Shown here in pieces: positions 48,123-58,086 of a stretch of 64,000 nt of DNA; the stretch's first letter is position 1, and each line of letters opens with the position of its first letter. The position numbers were made by a program, and so were the translations under genes. The notes beneath the pieces are model-generated. The model ran no database searches, was not told the DNA's origin, and was given only the letters and a program-made list of their open reading frames with translations. The stretch comes from Paenibacillus sp. NAIST15-1 (GTDB lineage Bacteria > Bacillota > Bacilli > Paenibacillales > Paenibacillaceae). The stretch lies in assembly GCF_001894745.1 (NCBI RefSeq), contig NZ_BBYF01000020.1:1-64000 (forward strand), given 5' to 3'.

Positions 48123-49859
48123 TCAGCTATAGCTGCTCCCATCAGAAGAACTGCTATTCTTCTCCGATCCTTCTGCATGCAGCAACGGCAGCGAGGTGCC
48201 CACGGCACGTTCGAACGGTTGCGGCTTATGCTGTGCATCTCCCTTCCATTCACTGCCGAATGCATGTTGGAAGCCTTCCTCAATGTGTTCGACGGGTATG
48301 ACTTGCACTCCATCCAAGCCTGCGAAGATATCCTGCCAGTTCTCCTTCGGAATAAGCACGCGAGTTGCTCCTGCTTGAAAAGCCGCTTCCACCTTGGCAA
48401 GTACGCCGCCGACCGGCTTAATGCGCCCATGAAGACTGATTTCACCTGTCATCGCAAGCTTATTGTCCACAGGCCATCCATTCAATGCTGATGCGATGGC
48501 TATCGCCATTGCCATGCCCGCGGATGGACCATCTACTGGCGATCCGCCTGGGAAGTTAATGTGCAAATCGAAGTTGGATGTCTCATGTCCCAGGCTGCGA
48601 AGCACGGTCAATACGTTCTCAATAGACCCCTTCGCCATACTCTTGCGGCGCAGCGTTCGGCTTCCACCGCCCAGCTCTTCTTCCTCGACAACACCCGTAA
48701 TTGTATACTTGCCGTGCCCACTCTTCACACGGATCGCACTCACTTCAATTTCCAGCAGCGCTCCCATGCTAGGACCGTACACAGCCAAGCCATTCACGAG
48801 ACCAACCTGTGGTTCTGCAGGAACTTTGCGATCAGGACGCGGAGCAATCTGGCTGCTGTTGGCAACCCATTCTACATCAGCCGCATCAATCGATGTCCGC
48901 CCTTCTGACATCGCCAGTCCAGCCGACAGTTGGACAATATTCACCGCCTCACGCCCATTGGTCGCGTACTTTTTCACCATATCTACCGCTTCTGGCGAGT
49001 GCGGGAAGCCAATTTTCTTCAGACCATTTTCTGCAATAGCTCCGATTTCATCAGGAAGCAGCGGCCTGAAGTAGATTTCCATACAACGTGAACGAAGCGC
49101 TGGCGGGAGTTCTTGGGAAGAGCGGGTCGTCGCTCCCACAAGCCTGAAGTCCGCAGGCAATCCATTTTGAAAAATATCGTGAATATACGAAGGTACATTC
49201 GAGTCTTCCGAATTGTAATAAGCGCTCTCCAAAAATACTTTACGATCTTCAAGTACCTTCAACAGTTTATTCATCTGTATCGGATGAAGCTCACCAATCT
49301 CATCAATAAACAGCATGCCCCCATGTGCCTTCGTCACCGCTCCCGGCTTCGGCTGTGGAATCCCAGCGACTCCCATCGCACCAGCACCTTGATAAATTGG
49401 ATCATGAACCGAGCCTATTAATGGGTCGGCAATGCCACGTTCATCAAATCTTGCTGTCGTCGCATCGATTTCAGTGAACTTGGATTCCATTGTAAATGGC
49501 GAGCTCGCATTCTTCTTCGCTTCCTCCAGCACTACTCTCGCAGCAGCCGTCTTACCTACGCCTGGTGGGCCATAGATGATCACATGCTGCGGGTTCGAAC
49601 TGCACAAAGCAGCTTTGAGCGCCTTCAATCCATCTTTCTGCCCAACAATATCGCTCATGATCGCAGGTCTTGTCTTCTCTGCTAACGGCTTCGTCAAGGA
49701 AATAGACCTTAGCTTGCGCAGCTTATCCATCTCCTTGCGCGATTCTCGATCAACAGCTGTGCGATTTCCTTTCTGACTGCGCAGCAGATTCCAGAAGTAT
49801 ATGCCAATAACTACGGCAAAGAACGCATTGATCAGCATCAATATTACGCTTAAATTCAT
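48123..49859 (-). CDS. lonB: Lon-like protease LonB, sporulation type
   Basis: Membrane-anchored Lon homologue; in B. subtilis it acts in the forespore under sigma-F. The start at 49859 (MNLSVILMLINAFFAV) follows GGGAGGATG and gives 578 residues. An N-terminal membrane helix (about 5-22), the AAA+ domain ([23 protein letters not shown]), and the protease domain with Ser in PVDGPSAGMAMA and Lys in GGVLAKVEAA are present. The C-terminal tail is Ser-rich (SEKNSSSSDGSSYS). Confidence 0.93.
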   Translation of the reverse strand: MNLSVILMLINAFFAVVIGIYFWNLLRSQKGNRTAVDRESRKEMDKLRKLRSISLTKPLAEKTRPAIMSDIVGQKDGLKALKAALCSSNPQHVIIYGPPGVGKTAAARVVLEEAKKNASSPFTMESKFTEIDATTARFDERGIADPLIGSVHDPIYQGAGAMGVAGIPQPKPGAVTKAHGGMLFIDEIGELHPIQMNKLLKVLEDRKVFLESAYYNSEDSNVPSYIHDIFQNGLPADFRLVGATTRSSQELPPALRSRCMEIYFRPLLPDEIGAIAENGLKKIGFPHSPEAVDMVKKYATNGREAVNIVQLSAGLAMSEGRTSIDAADVEWVANSSQIAPRPDRKVPAEPQVGLVNGLAVYGPSMGALLEIEVSAIRVKSGHGKYTITGVVEEEELGGGSRTLRRKSMAKGSIENVLTVLRSLGHETSNFDLHINFPGGSPVDGPSAGMAMAIAIASALNGWPVDNKLAMTGEISLHGRIKPVGGVLAKVEAAFQAGATRVLIPKENWQDIFAGLDGVQVIPVEHIEEGFQHAFGSEWKGDAQHKPQPFERAVGTSLPLLHAEGSEKNSSSSDGSSYS

Positions 49860-49892
49860 CGTTTCATCCTCCCATAACGCCCTCGCAAGGAC

Positions 49893-49942
49893 AAAAAAAT
49901 CCGGCAAAGTTTACTACTTGGTAGTATTACCCTTTGCCGGAT
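49893..49942 (-). terminator. Terminator after the amino-acid symporter gene
   Basis: Eleven-pair stem ATCCGGCAAAG/CTTTGCCGGAT with an inner GTA-rich stem, then seven T on the minus strand. Confidence 0.9.
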
Positions 49943-49961
49943 GCATTATAAGCGTATGTGA

Positions 49962-51377
49962 TTATGAGTTATTATTTCTTTCCCAACATTCTGCATGCTT
50001 CAGTCCTGGAACAGAATCTGCATAGAAGACTGGCTCCTCGCCACGCTTACGCTGACCCATATAATCTTTCAAAGCCGCAAATGCCACTTTACCAAGCAGC
50101 ATAATGGAAATGAGATTAATAAACGCCATGAAGCCCATGAACAAGTCTGCCAAATTCCATACTAGGGTCATCTTCGCAACAGAACCGAAGAGAACCATCG
50201 CTATGACACCTAGTCGATAGGCAAGCATCCAACCCTTTTTCTTCGTAATGAATTCGATGTTGCTTTGACCGTAATAGTAGTTTCCAATCAGCGAAGTAAA
50301 TGCGAATAAAAAGACAGCTAAGCCAATAAAAATGTGCGCCCAATCTCCAACCTGAGCCGCAAGCGCATGTTGAGTCAATCGAATGCCGTTCTGCTCGCCC
50401 GTCGTCGAAATCCCGGAGAACAGGATAATGAACGCTGTTGACGAACAAACAAGCAATGTATCGACGAATACCCCAAACGACTGGATCAAACCTTGCTTGA
50501 CTGGATGACTAACATGGGCTGTCGCCGCCGCATTGGGAGCACTACCCATTCCGGCCTCGTTCGAGAACAGACCGCGTTTAATCCCGTTCATCACCGCTGC
50601 GCCTACGCCGCCAGCCAGCGCCTCTCCAAATCCAAAGGCATTTTGAATAATAGAAGCAAACACGCCCGGAATTTCTCTAAAATTCACGAACATGACGAAC
50701 AAGGCAATCGCTATATAGGCTAGCGCCATGATCGGAACTACAGTCGCAGAAACCTTAGCAACCCGCTGAACCCCACCGAATATCGTCGGGATGACAAGAA
50801 CTGCCAAGATAACCCCCATCCAAATCGGATCCAAGTTAAATATATCCTGGAATGCAGCACTTGCTGTGTTGGCCTGTACAGAATTAAAAACGAATCCGAA
50901 ACTGAAAATAATGAGGACTGCAAAAATAATGCCTAGCCAGCGTGCGTTCAACGCTCGTTCCATATAGTAAGCTGGGCCGCCTCTGAAATCCTTGCCATCG
51001 CGCACTTTATACACTTGTGCCAATGTGGATTCGACGAACCCCGAAGCCGCGCCAATAATGGCAATCATCCACATCCAGAATACAGCGCCAGGGCCACCCA
51101 ACGAAATGGCAATAGCGACTCCGGCCAAATTCCCCGTACCAACACGCGAGGCCGTACTCATTGCGAATGCCTGGAAGGAGGAAACGCCTTGTTTCTCACC
51201 GGAAGACTTTCCTTTATCCCGCCCCAACATAAGACGGAACGTTTCTTTAATCGCGGAAAGCTGCACGAAGCCTGTTCGGAATGAAAAATATAATCCCGCT
51301 GTTATCAGGACAAATATAAGCATCAAATACCACAAATCATTAAACTTTCCGATCCAATCCTGAATTTGATCGATCAA
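49962..51377 (-). CDS. Sodium/alanine (glycine) symporter, AGCS family
   Basis: Secondary transporter for alanine or glycine with Na+ or H+, 471 residues and about ten membrane helices. The family signature FSNEAGMGSAPNAAATAHV and the PGAVFWMWMIAIIGAASGFVE region are present. The start is TTG at 51377 (IDQIQDWIGKFND) with AGAGGTG 8 bases upstream. It is an isolated unit inserted between lonB and ispG relative to B. subtilis. Confidence 0.9.
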   Translation of the reverse strand: MIDQIQDWIGKFNDLWYLMLIFVLITAGLYFSFRTGFVQLSAIKETFRLMLGRDKGKSSGEKQGVSSFQAFAMSTASRVGTGNLAGVAIAISLGGPGAVFWMWMIAIIGAASGFVESTLAQVYKVRDGKDFRGGPAYYMERALNARWLGIIFAVLIIFSFGFVFNSVQANTASAAFQDIFNLDPIWMGVILAVLVIPTIFGGVQRVAKVSATVVPIMALAYIAIALFVMFVNFREIPGVFASIIQNAFGFGEALAGGVGAAVMNGIKRGLFSNEAGMGSAPNAAATAHVSHPVKQGLIQSFGVFVDTLLVCSSTAFIILFSGISTTGEQNGIRLTQHALAAQVGDWAHIFIGLAVFLFAFTSLIGNYYYGQSNIEFITKKKGWMLAYRLGVIAMVLFGSVAKMTLVWNLADLFMGFMAFINLISIMLLGKVAFAALKDYMGQRKRGEEPVFYADSVPGLKHAECWERNNNS

Positions 51378-51525
51378 TATATCGCACCTCTCTTATTCTC
51401 TAGTCCTGTTGCACGCGATATGTTAACTTTGCTAACACGTACTATCTGATTGTAGCGTAAATCGCAGGCAATGGCAAAATGTTTTTTATCATTTTTCAAT
51501 TTGTGATAAAATTTACCTTTTCGTT

Positions 51526-51555
51526 ATTCGACACAAACCGATTTTTATGTCGAAT
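51526..51555. repeat. Inverted repeat in the AGCS/M23 divergent region
   Basis: Perfect ATTCGACA/TGTCGAAT arms with a 14-base spacer, between divergent genes at 51377 and 51666. Operator-like; no regulator is known. Confidence 0.6.
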
Positions 51556-51665
51556 CGTTGCATTATTCTACTTACTTTTCACCGAAAATCATGTACAATA
51601 GGAATGTTATGTAAACGTTTCTAGCTTATTTTACCTTTGTGTCGTTAAGGAGGAATCCTTGAATT

Positions 51666-52727
51666 ATGACGAAATCAAACGATCGCCACTGGACGTGGAT
51701 GCTTATGCGAGGACCAAATCGGCCAGTTATTCAATACAGTATTCCAACTGTAGTGGTTAAACTTGTCATGTTTATTGTCATTGGCGGGATTAGCGCATTA
51801 CTTTTATCGTTAGTCATTCAACGATTCACCATGCATGATATTGTTGCTCGTCATGAACAATTACAGCTTGAACTGCAGGAGAAGAATCAACTGTTAGCAG
51901 AGATGGACAAGCAATTATCCATTATTACCGCTTCTTCCAACGATATGAAACAGAAAATGGACAGAATCTCACAATGGGAACAGCAATTGCAATCCTATTT
52001 ACAAGTCCCATCTGGCGCTAACCCTCCAAAGAATAGCAAGCTGTCACCTGGCACGGGTCAGCCCAACTCCATGTCAACCAAGCGCGACACGGCATCCTTG
52101 CCTTTGCCGCTAGGTGGTGAGTATATTATGCTTCCTGCATCTAAGTTGTCGACGCTTCGTTCTGCCGCTACAGAAGTGAACAGCAGCGACCAAAAGCCTG
52201 TCTCACCACTTGAAGCATGGGAGAACGCGAATAAGCAGCTCCATCATATGAATAAGAAGTGGCAGGATTGGGAACGAACAATGCCTCCTCTATTTAAGAA
52301 TGCCGAAGCCTTCCAGCAGCAGTTGAACGCTACTCCAACCTTATGGCCAACAGGTAGCACACGAATCACCTCTCTTTTCGGAGAACGCAGTGATCCGTTT
52401 CAACGCAATGAAGCATTCCATGCTGGATTAGATATAGGCGGAGATACAGGCGATCCGGTTTACGCTACTGCCGAAGGGGTCGTCATTGATTCCGACAGGG
52501 ATGAGCTGAAGGGGAATTATATCATCGTGAATCATGGCAGCGGACTTACTACACGTTACTTGCACCTAAGCGAGAGAGTGGTGGCCAGCGGAGATTCGGT
52601 GAAAAAAGGGACACTCATTGGCAAAATCGGTACAACAGGTCGGAGCACAGGACCTCATCTACATTTCGAAATTCGTAAGAACGGACAGCCTATTGATCCA
52701 ATGACTTATGTAAACACTCCTGAATAA
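51666..52727 (+). CDS. M23-family peptidoglycan endopeptidase, membrane-anchored
   Basis: 353 residues: one N-terminal membrane helix (about 27-50), a coiled coil (about 55-115), a linker, and a catalytic LytM domain (about 230-350). The zinc motifs HAGLDIGG and HLHFEIRKNG are both intact, so an active peptide cross-link hydrolase is expected. AAGGAGG lies 12 bases before the ATG. The downstream bactofilin is 27 bases away, forming a two-gene plus-strand operon. Confidence 0.9.
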   Translation: MTKSNDRHWTWMLMRGPNRPVIQYSIPTVVVKLVMFIVIGGISALLLSLVIQRFTMHDIVARHEQLQLELQEKNQLLAEMDKQLSIITASSNDMKQKMDRISQWEQQLQSYLQVPSGANPPKNSKLSPGTGQPNSMSTKRDTASLPLPLGGEYIMLPASKLSTLRSAATEVNSSDQKPVSPLEAWENANKQLHHMNKKWQDWERTMPPLFKNAEAFQQQLNATPTLWPTGSTRITSLFGERSDPFQRNEAFHAGLDIGGDTGDPVYATAEGVVIDSDRDELKGNYIIVNHGSGLTTRYLHLSERVVASGDSVKKGTLIGKIGTTGRSTGPHLHFEIRKNGQPIDPMTYVNTPE

Positions 52728-52754
52728 GATTTTTATATAAGAAAGGAGCACGAT

Positions 52755-53159
52755 ATGTTCGCCAAATCCTCTGGTAAAAAAATTAGCGGAACCGACACCT
52801 TAATTGGACAAGCTACTACATTTGAAGGAAAGCTTGTATGCGAAACTGACCTACGGATCGAGGGAACCATTACTGGTGATGTTCATTGCAGTCAGAACGT
52901 AATTATTGGAGAGTCGGGCAAAGCCTATTCCCATATTCAAGCTTCCAGCCTAGTTATCGCAGGGTTCATGCAAGGTGATGTCAACGTCACAGAAAGTGTC
53001 ATCATCGAGAGCTCTGGCAGATTGGAAGGCAATGTATTGTGCCAATCCTTCATTATCAAAGAAGGCGGCAAATTCAACGGAAACAGCAAAATGCAGCAAA
53101 ATGCTCCCTCACTAACCAATGCTCCTATCGCTGAGGTTACTAACTCGTCTGACACATGA
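52755..53159 (+). CDS. Bactofilin (polymer-forming cytoskeletal protein)
   Basis: 134 residues with the DUF583 beta-helix (about 15-110): repeated GDV/GxV turns in EGTITGDVHCSQNVIIGE and GFMQGDVNVTESVIIES. Short disordered tails flank the domain. GAAAGGAG precedes the ATG. Bactofilins form nucleotide-free filaments and often direct a partnered M23 peptidase in cell shape, as in Helicobacter. The operon with an M23 gene is consistent with such a role. Confidence 0.92.
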   Translation: MFAKSSGKKISGTDTLIGQATTFEGKLVCETDLRIEGTITGDVHCSQNVIIGESGKAYSHIQASSLVIAGFMQGDVNVTESVIIESSGRLEGNVLCQSFIIKEGGKFNGNSKMQQNAPSLTNAPIAEVTNSSDT

Positions 53160-53198
53160 ACGAGATCATTGAATTAGTAACTTGGATACAGACAAAGA

Positions 53199-53235
53199 AA
53201 ACACCCACATGCGCCACTGCTGCATGTGGGTGTTC
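53199..53235. terminator. Bidirectional terminator between bactofilin and ispG
   Basis: Perfect 12-pair stem AACACCCACATG/CATGTGGGTGTT, 11-base loop; T-tracts are modest on both sides (TTCTTG, TTTTCTTTG). Confidence 0.8.
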
Positions 53236-53274
53236 TTGTATCATACGATAACAAGATAGCTTCTTATATTTCGA

Positions 53275-54372
53275 TTAGTGCTTACGCCCTGGAATCTGAC
53301 CCGTACGCTCATATTCAGCGACGATATGGTCGATTTCCTTCTTCAACTCAGAGACAAGCTCTGCCTCCGGTACTTTACGAATCATTTCTCCGTAGCGGAA
53401 CAACAGCCCTTCACCACGAGCTCCAGCGATGCCGATATCCGCTTCACGAGCCTCGCCCGGACCGTTTACCGCACAACCAAGCACCGATACCTTAATTGGA
53501 ACTTTCACTTTGGAGATATACTCCTCTACTTCGTTCGCAATCGAGAACAAATCGATGTCAAGTCGGCCGCATGTTGGACATGATACAAGTGTAGCTGCAT
53601 TGGAAATCAAGCCGAAACACTTCAGCATCTCACGCGCAACCTTCACTTCTTCTACTGGATCCGCACTCAAGCTGACACGAACCGTCGAGCCAATTCCAAG
53701 TGATAACAAGGCTCCGAGCCCTGCCGCACTCTTAATCGTCCCTGAGAACAGTGTTCCAGCTTCTGTAATCCCTAAGTGAAGCGGGTACGGAATTACCTCA
53801 GAAGCCTTTGTATAGGCAGCGATGGCCATAGGCACATCTGATGCCTTCAACGAGACAATAATATCATGGAAATCAAGTTCTTCTAAAATTCCGATATGGA
53901 ATAGAGCACTTTCGACCATCGCCTCTGGCGTTGGATATCCATACTTCTCGAGCAGGTGGTTCTCCAGCGATCCTGCATTAACACCGATTCGAATCGGAAT
54001 GCCGCGCTCTTTGCACGCCTTCACGACTGCTTCCACTTTCTCACGGCGCCCAATATTGCCCGGATTGATCCGAACCTTGTCAATACCGTTCTCAATCGCC
54101 TTCAAAGCGAGCCTGTAGTCAAAGTGAATGTCAGCAACGAGCGGAATCGAGATACGCTTCTTAATCTCCTTAATCGCATCCGCTGCTTCCTCATTGTTGA
54201 CCGTAACCCGAACAAGCTGGCATCCAGCTTCTTCAAGTCGATGAATTTCCGCAACAGTGGCTTCTACATCTGCCGTCTTCGTCGTGCACATGCTCTGAAT
54301 GACAACCTCATTGTTGCCGCCAATCGTTACATCGCCCACTTTTACAGCTCTAGTCTGATGTCGCAAATACAT
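53275..54372 (-). CDS. ispG: 4-hydroxy-3-methylbut-2-enyl diphosphate synthase (flavodoxin)
   Basis: Iron-sulfur enzyme of the MEP isoprenoid pathway, 365 residues. An N-terminal TIM barrel ([26 protein letters not shown]) is followed by the Fe4S4 domain with cysteines in [13 protein letters not shown] and [12 protein letters not shown]. No other MEP genes are near. Confidence 0.95.
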   Translation of the reverse strand: MYLRHQTRAVKVGDVTIGGNNEVVIQSMCTTKTADVEATVAEIHRLEEAGCQLVRVTVNNEEAADAIKEIKKRISIPLVADIHFDYRLALKAIENGIDKVRINPGNIGRREKVEAVVKACKERGIPIRIGVNAGSLENHLLEKYGYPTPEAMVESALFHIGILEELDFHDIIVSLKASDVPMAIAAYTKASEVIPYPLHLGITEAGTLFSGTIKSAAGLGALLSLGIGSTVRVSLSADPVEEVKVAREMLKCFGLISNAATLVSCPTCGRLDIDLFSIANEVEEYISKVKVPIKVSVLGCAVNGPGEAREADIGIAGARGEGLLFRYGEMIRKVPEAELVSELKKEIDHIVAEYERTGQIPGRKH

Positions 54373-54415
54373 GATACATTCTCTCCCATGTCGGAAACGG
54401 ACGGAAAAGCGCCTA

Positions 54416-55663
54416 TTAGGCGCTTTCCTCTTGTTTCTTATCTGTCGTCAGTTCCGGAATCATTCGTTCTTTTACTACTTGCTCCGTAATGACACATGTT
54501 GTTACATCATCGCGCGATGGCACTTCATACATCACATCAAGCATAATGCCCTCGATGATGGCACGCAATCCACGCGCTCCAGTGTTGCGCTTGATCGCTT
54601 CGCGAGCAATGGCTTCCAGTGCACCAGACTCGAAGTCAAGCTTCACATTGTCCATCTCAAGCAACTTCTGGTACTGCTTCGTCAGCGCATTCTTCGGCTC
54701 GCTCAAGATACGAACCAATGTATGCTCATCAAGCGGCTCCAACGTCGAGATGACTGGAAGACGCCCAACAAATTCAGGAATAAGTCCGAATTTCAGCAAA
54801 TCCTCCGGAAGTGTCATCGTCAAGTATTCGCCAGGCTTCAAATCCTTCTGACCACCATCAGCATTGAAGCCAATAATTTTCTTCCCTACACGACGCTTGA
54901 TAATTTGCTCCAGTCCGTCAAACGCACCGCCGCAAATGAACAAGATGTTCGTCGTATCAATTTGAATAAATTCTTGGTGAGGATGCTTACGGCCACCTTG
55001 CGGCGGAACAGAAGCAACGGTTCCCTCCAAAATTTTCAGCAATGCCTGCTGTACCCCTTCGCCAGATACATCGCGTGTAATCGAAGGATTCTCGGATTTG
55101 CGAGCTACTTTATCGATTTCATCGATGTAAATAATACCGCGTTCCGCCTTCTCCACGTCATAGTCTGCCGCTTGGATCAGCTTCAGAAGAATATTTTCAA
55201 CATCTTCGCCCACATAACCTGCTTCTGTAAGCGATGTGGCATCCGCAATTGCGAATGGCACGTTCAAGATTTTAGCCATGGTCTGCGCCAAGAGTGTCTT
55301 ACCGGAACCAGTAGGCCCCACGAGCAAGATGTTACTCTTCTGCAACTCAACATCCTCAATCTTGTTCTGGGTGTTAATCCGTTTGTAATGGTTATATACC
55401 GCTACGGACAACGACTTTTTCGCTATTTCTTGACCAATGACATATTGATCCAGAATCGCACGAATTTCCTTCGGTTTCGGTATATCCTTCAGATCGACTT
55501 CCTCTTCGTGACCAAGCTCTTCCTCTACAATCTCATTGCACAGCTCGATGCACTCGTCACATATATATACGCCAGGACCGGCAACCAACTTGCGTACTTG
55601 CTCCTGCGACTTGCCGCAGAACGAGCACTTCAATTGCCCCTTCTCATCATTAAATTTAAACAA
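54416..55663 (-). CDS. clpX: ATP-dependent Clp protease ATP-binding subunit ClpX
   Basis: AAA+ unfoldase that feeds ClpP. A TTG start at 55663 ([12 protein letters not shown]) with AAGGGGGG upstream reproduces the family N-terminus, giving 415 residues; the frame running into clpP is discounted. Zinc-binding C13, C16, C35 and C38, Walker [13 protein letters not shown], Walker [10 protein letters not shown], and the [10 protein letters not shown] and pore motif regions are present. It is 13 bases after clpP. Confidence 0.96.
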   Translation of the reverse strand: MFKFNDEKGQLKCSFCGKSQEQVRKLVAGPGVYICDECIELCNEIVEEELGHEEEVDLKDIPKPKEIRAILDQYVIGQEIAKKSLSVAVYNHYKRINTQNKIEDVELQKSNILLVGPTGSGKTLLAQTMAKILNVPFAIADATSLTEAGYVGEDVENILLKLIQAADYDVEKAERGIIYIDEIDKVARKSENPSITRDVSGEGVQQALLKILEGTVASVPPQGGRKHPHQEFIQIDTTNILFICGGAFDGLEQIIKRRVGKKIIGFNADGGQKDLKPGEYLTMTLPEDLLKFGLIPEFVGRLPVISTLEPLDEHTLVRILSEPKNALTKQYQKLLEMDNVKLDFESGALEAIAREAIKRNTGARGLRAIIEGIMLDVMYEVPSRDDVTTCVITEQVVKERMIPELTTDKKQEESA

Positions 55664-55676
55664 TCGGTGTCCCCCC

Positions 55677-56273
55677 TTACTTGAGCCCCGGGCTTGCCGG
55701 ATGTAAAACTTGGTCAACAAGACCGTATTCTTTCGCTTCATCAGCGCTCATGAAGTTGTCACGATCCGTATCGCGTTCAATCTTCTCAATCGGCTGACCT
55801 GTGCGATCCACATATATTTGGTTCAGCTTATGTCTTGTCTTCAAGATCCAGTCCGCATGAATCTTAATGTCGGACGCTTGACCGCGCACGCCACCCAGCG
55901 GCTGATGAATCATGATCTCACTGTTCGGCAGAGCAATACGCTTGCCTGGCGCCCCAGCTGTCAGCAAGAGCGAACCCATACTTGCAGCCAAGCCTACGCA
56001 GATTGTAGATACGTCAGGTTTGATATGCTGCATCGTATCGTAAATTGCCATGCCGGCCGTAACTGAACCGCCCGGTGAGTTGATATACAAGAAAATGTCC
56101 TTCTCTGGATCATCTGCTTGAAGGAACAACAACTGCGCAATGACGCTGTTCGCTACGTCATCATCGATGGCGCTGCCCAGAAAGATAATGCGATCTTTCA
56201 GCAGACGCGAGTAAATATCATAAGAGCGTTCGCCGCGATTTGTCTGTTCGATGACCATCGGGATTAAATTCAT
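55677..56273 (-). CDS. clpP: ATP-dependent Clp protease proteolytic subunit
   Basis: Tetradecameric serine protease, 198 residues. Catalytic triad S98 (GLAASMGS), H123 ([12 protein letters not shown]), D172 (RDTDRDNF). It forms clpP-clpX directly; in B. subtilis clpP is elsewhere. A clear sigma-A promoter precedes it and no CtsR operator is evident. Confidence 0.97.
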   Translation of the reverse strand: MNLIPMVIEQTNRGERSYDIYSRLLKDRIIFLGSAIDDDVANSVIAQLLFLQADDPEKDIFLYINSPGGSVTAGMAIYDTMQHIKPDVSTICVGLAASMGSLLLTAGAPGKRIALPNSEIMIHQPLGGVRGQASDIKIHADWILKTRHKLNQIYVDRTGQPIEKIERDTDRDNFMSADEAKEYGLVDQVLHPASPGLK

Positions 56274-56311
56274 GGTACCGACCTCTTTTCTTTACATAGC
56301 TTTACATTTCT

Positions 56312-56340
56312 ATTCTAACATTTTCTGAACGTGGTGTCAT
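56312..56340 (-). promoter_or_regulatory. Sigma-A promoter for clpP-clpX
   Basis: On the minus strand ATGACA (56335-56340), 17 bases, TAGAAT (56312-56317), 38 bases before the clpP start. Confidence 0.7.
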
Positions 56341-56399
56341 TTTTACACCGATTACCATTATTCTATGTGCGGCAAATGCCCGTAATCCCTGCAAATAAG

Positions 56400-56530
56400 C
56401 TCTATATTCGTGACTTCTCGCGGGTCGGAATCGCCTAATATGTTACATACTGATTATGTACACCCAATTGCTGGGTGGTGAAACGTTATGTAGTAAATCA
56501 AGAACTTACAATCCAGCAAACTTTCACCAG
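56400..56530. other. clpP-tig spacer with inverted repeats
   Basis: No gene is convincing. The spacer holds TACATA/TATGTA (56444-56460), ACCCA/TGGGT (56462-56477) and a longer GGTGAAA/TTTCACC pair (56477-56528), ending next to the tig terminator. These are tighter than expected by chance but have no assigned function. Confidence 0.4.
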
Positions 56531-56539
56531 ACAGGTGGT

Positions 56540-56578
56540 AAAAAATAAGGCACGCCCTTAAAAAGTAACGTGCCTTAT
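56540..56578 (-). terminator. Terminator after tig
   Basis: Ten-pair stem ATAAGGCACG/CGTGCCTTAT, 14-base loop, TTTTTTA on the minus strand. Confidence 0.9.
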
Positions 56579-56627
56579 CCTGTTACGCCGCTCTCACATG
56601 CATGATGCAGTTGCAGCCGATATGCAA

Positions 56628-57914
56628 TTAATTCTTGCTGTTGTCCACAATGAACTTAACTGTTTTGCGAAGAGCTGCCTCTTCACGCAAGTTTTCAATC
56701 GTGCCGTTCTTCTCCAAGATGGAGCGGATTTCGTCCGCAGAACGTTGGTAAGAAGCTGCCATTTTATCAAGCTCTTCTTGCAGCTCTTCTTCGGAAATTG
56801 TGATGTTCTCTTCTTTCGCGATTTGCTCAAGAACGAGGTTGTTTTTCACACGCTTGTCAGCCTCTTGTTGCATTTGCTCGCGCAAGTCTGCAATCGTTTG
56901 GCCAGACAATGTCAAGAACATATCCATGTTCATGCCTTGCATGCGAAGACGGTTGTCCAAGTCTTTAACCATGTGCTGAATTTCAGTCTCGATCATCGCA
57001 CGTGGAATTTCTACTTCTGCATTTGCAGATGCTTTTTCAACGAGCTCAGCTTCACGAGCTGCTTCCAGTTCGCGTCCTTTGCGCTCTTTCAACTGTTTTG
57101 TAAGATCAGCTTTGTACTCATCCAAAGTTTCGAACTCGCTAACATCTTTAGCGAACTCATCATCAAGCTGTGGAAGCTGCTTGCGCTTGATTTCATGAAC
57201 TTTCACTTTGAATGTTGCAGGCTTGCCAGCCAAGTTCTCTGCATGGTAGTGCTCAGGGAATGTAACTTCAACATCTTTGAAGTCGCCTGTTCCAAGGCCA
57301 ACCAATTGATCTTCGAATCCAGGAATGAACGTGTTAGAGCCAAGCTCCAATGTGTAGCGCTCGCCTTTGCCGCCTTCAAATGCTTCGCCATCAACGAATC
57401 CTTCGAAGTCCATAACAACGCTGTCGCCTTTTTGTGCTGTTTCTTCGTCAACGATAACGAGTTCAGCATGACGCTCTTGCAGACGCTTCAATTCAGCGTC
57501 AAGCTCTTCTTCAGTAACTTCAGCTTCCTTAGCTTCCACTTCAAGACCTTTGTAGTCGCCAAGCTTCACTTCAGGTTTAACTGTTACTTTTGCTTTGAAC
57601 TTGAACGTTTTGCCTTTTGCAAATTGTTCAACTTCGATTTCCGGCTGATCAACCGGTTGGATGTTTGTTTCTTTTACAGCTTGTGTGTAAACTTCGCCCA
57701 AGATGATGTCAATCGCATCTTGATACAAGCTTTCCACACCATATTTTGCTTCGAAAATTGGGCGAGGTACGCGACCTTTGCGGAAACCAGGAACGTTAAC
57801 ACGCTTGGACACTTTTTTGAATGCCAAGTCCAATCCTTCTGCTACGCGATCTTCATTAACCTCTACTTCCAATACCCCAATGTTCTTCTCTATTTTTTCC
57901 CAAGTTGCTTTCAT
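56628..57914 (-). CDS. tig: Trigger factor
   Basis: Ribosome-bound chaperone and prolyl isomerase. The start at 57914 (MKATWEKIEKNIGVLEVEV) follows GGAGGGG and gives 428 residues. The ribosome-binding motif GFRKGRVPR, the PPIase domain (about 160-245, KGDSVVMDFEGFVDGEAFEG) and the helical C-terminal domain are present. A strong promoter lies upstream; tig is a single-gene unit here. Confidence 0.96.
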   Translation of the reverse strand: MKATWEKIEKNIGVLEVEVNEDRVAEGLDLAFKKVSKRVNVPGFRKGRVPRPIFEAKYGVESLYQDAIDIILGEVYTQAVKETNIQPVDQPEIEVEQFAKGKTFKFKAKVTVKPEVKLGDYKGLEVEAKEAEVTEEELDAELKRLQERHAELVIVDEETAQKGDSVVMDFEGFVDGEAFEGGKGERYTLELGSNTFIPGFEDQLVGLGTGDFKDVEVTFPEHYHAENLAGKPATFKVKVHEIKRKQLPQLDDEFAKDVSEFETLDEYKADLTKQLKERKGRELEAAREAELVEKASANAEVEIPRAMIETEIQHMVKDLDNRLRMQGMNMDMFLTLSGQTIADLREQMQQEADKRVKNNLVLEQIAKEENITISEEELQEELDKMAASYQRSADEIRSILEKNGTIENLREEAALRKTVKFIVDNSKN

Positions 57915-57987
57915 TTTATGCCTTCCCCTCCAAAAAAAGATCATGGCTAGAGTGTACCTAACATAACACGTCCAGAATAACCATTTT

Positions 57988-58016
57988 AGTATAGCCGACT
58001 ACGATAACTTTTTCAA
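57988..58016 (-). promoter_or_regulatory. Sigma-A promoter for tig
   Basis: On the minus strand TTGAAA (58011-58016), 17 bases, TATACT (57988-57993). Confidence 0.75.
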
Positions 58017-58086
58017 GGAGGGCGTCATTCCCACATTCGGCCTTCTACGAAAGCGCTATCGACCGTTCATTGCTTAGCCTCAGATC

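Noticed and set aside
54371..55684. A 437-codon plus-strand frame antisense to clpX
   Set aside because: Same reason: clpX on the other strand has full motifs; this frame has none and no ribosome site.
56274..56630. A CtsR operator upstream of clpP
   Set aside because: No GGTCAAA-type heptad tandem was found on either strand; clpP here shows only a sigma-A promoter.
56598..57950. A 450-codon plus-strand frame antisense to tig
   Set aside because: It mirrors the Lys/Glu-rich trigger factor codons, is Cys/Phe-rich without any domain, and has no ribosome site. It is a by-product of tig.
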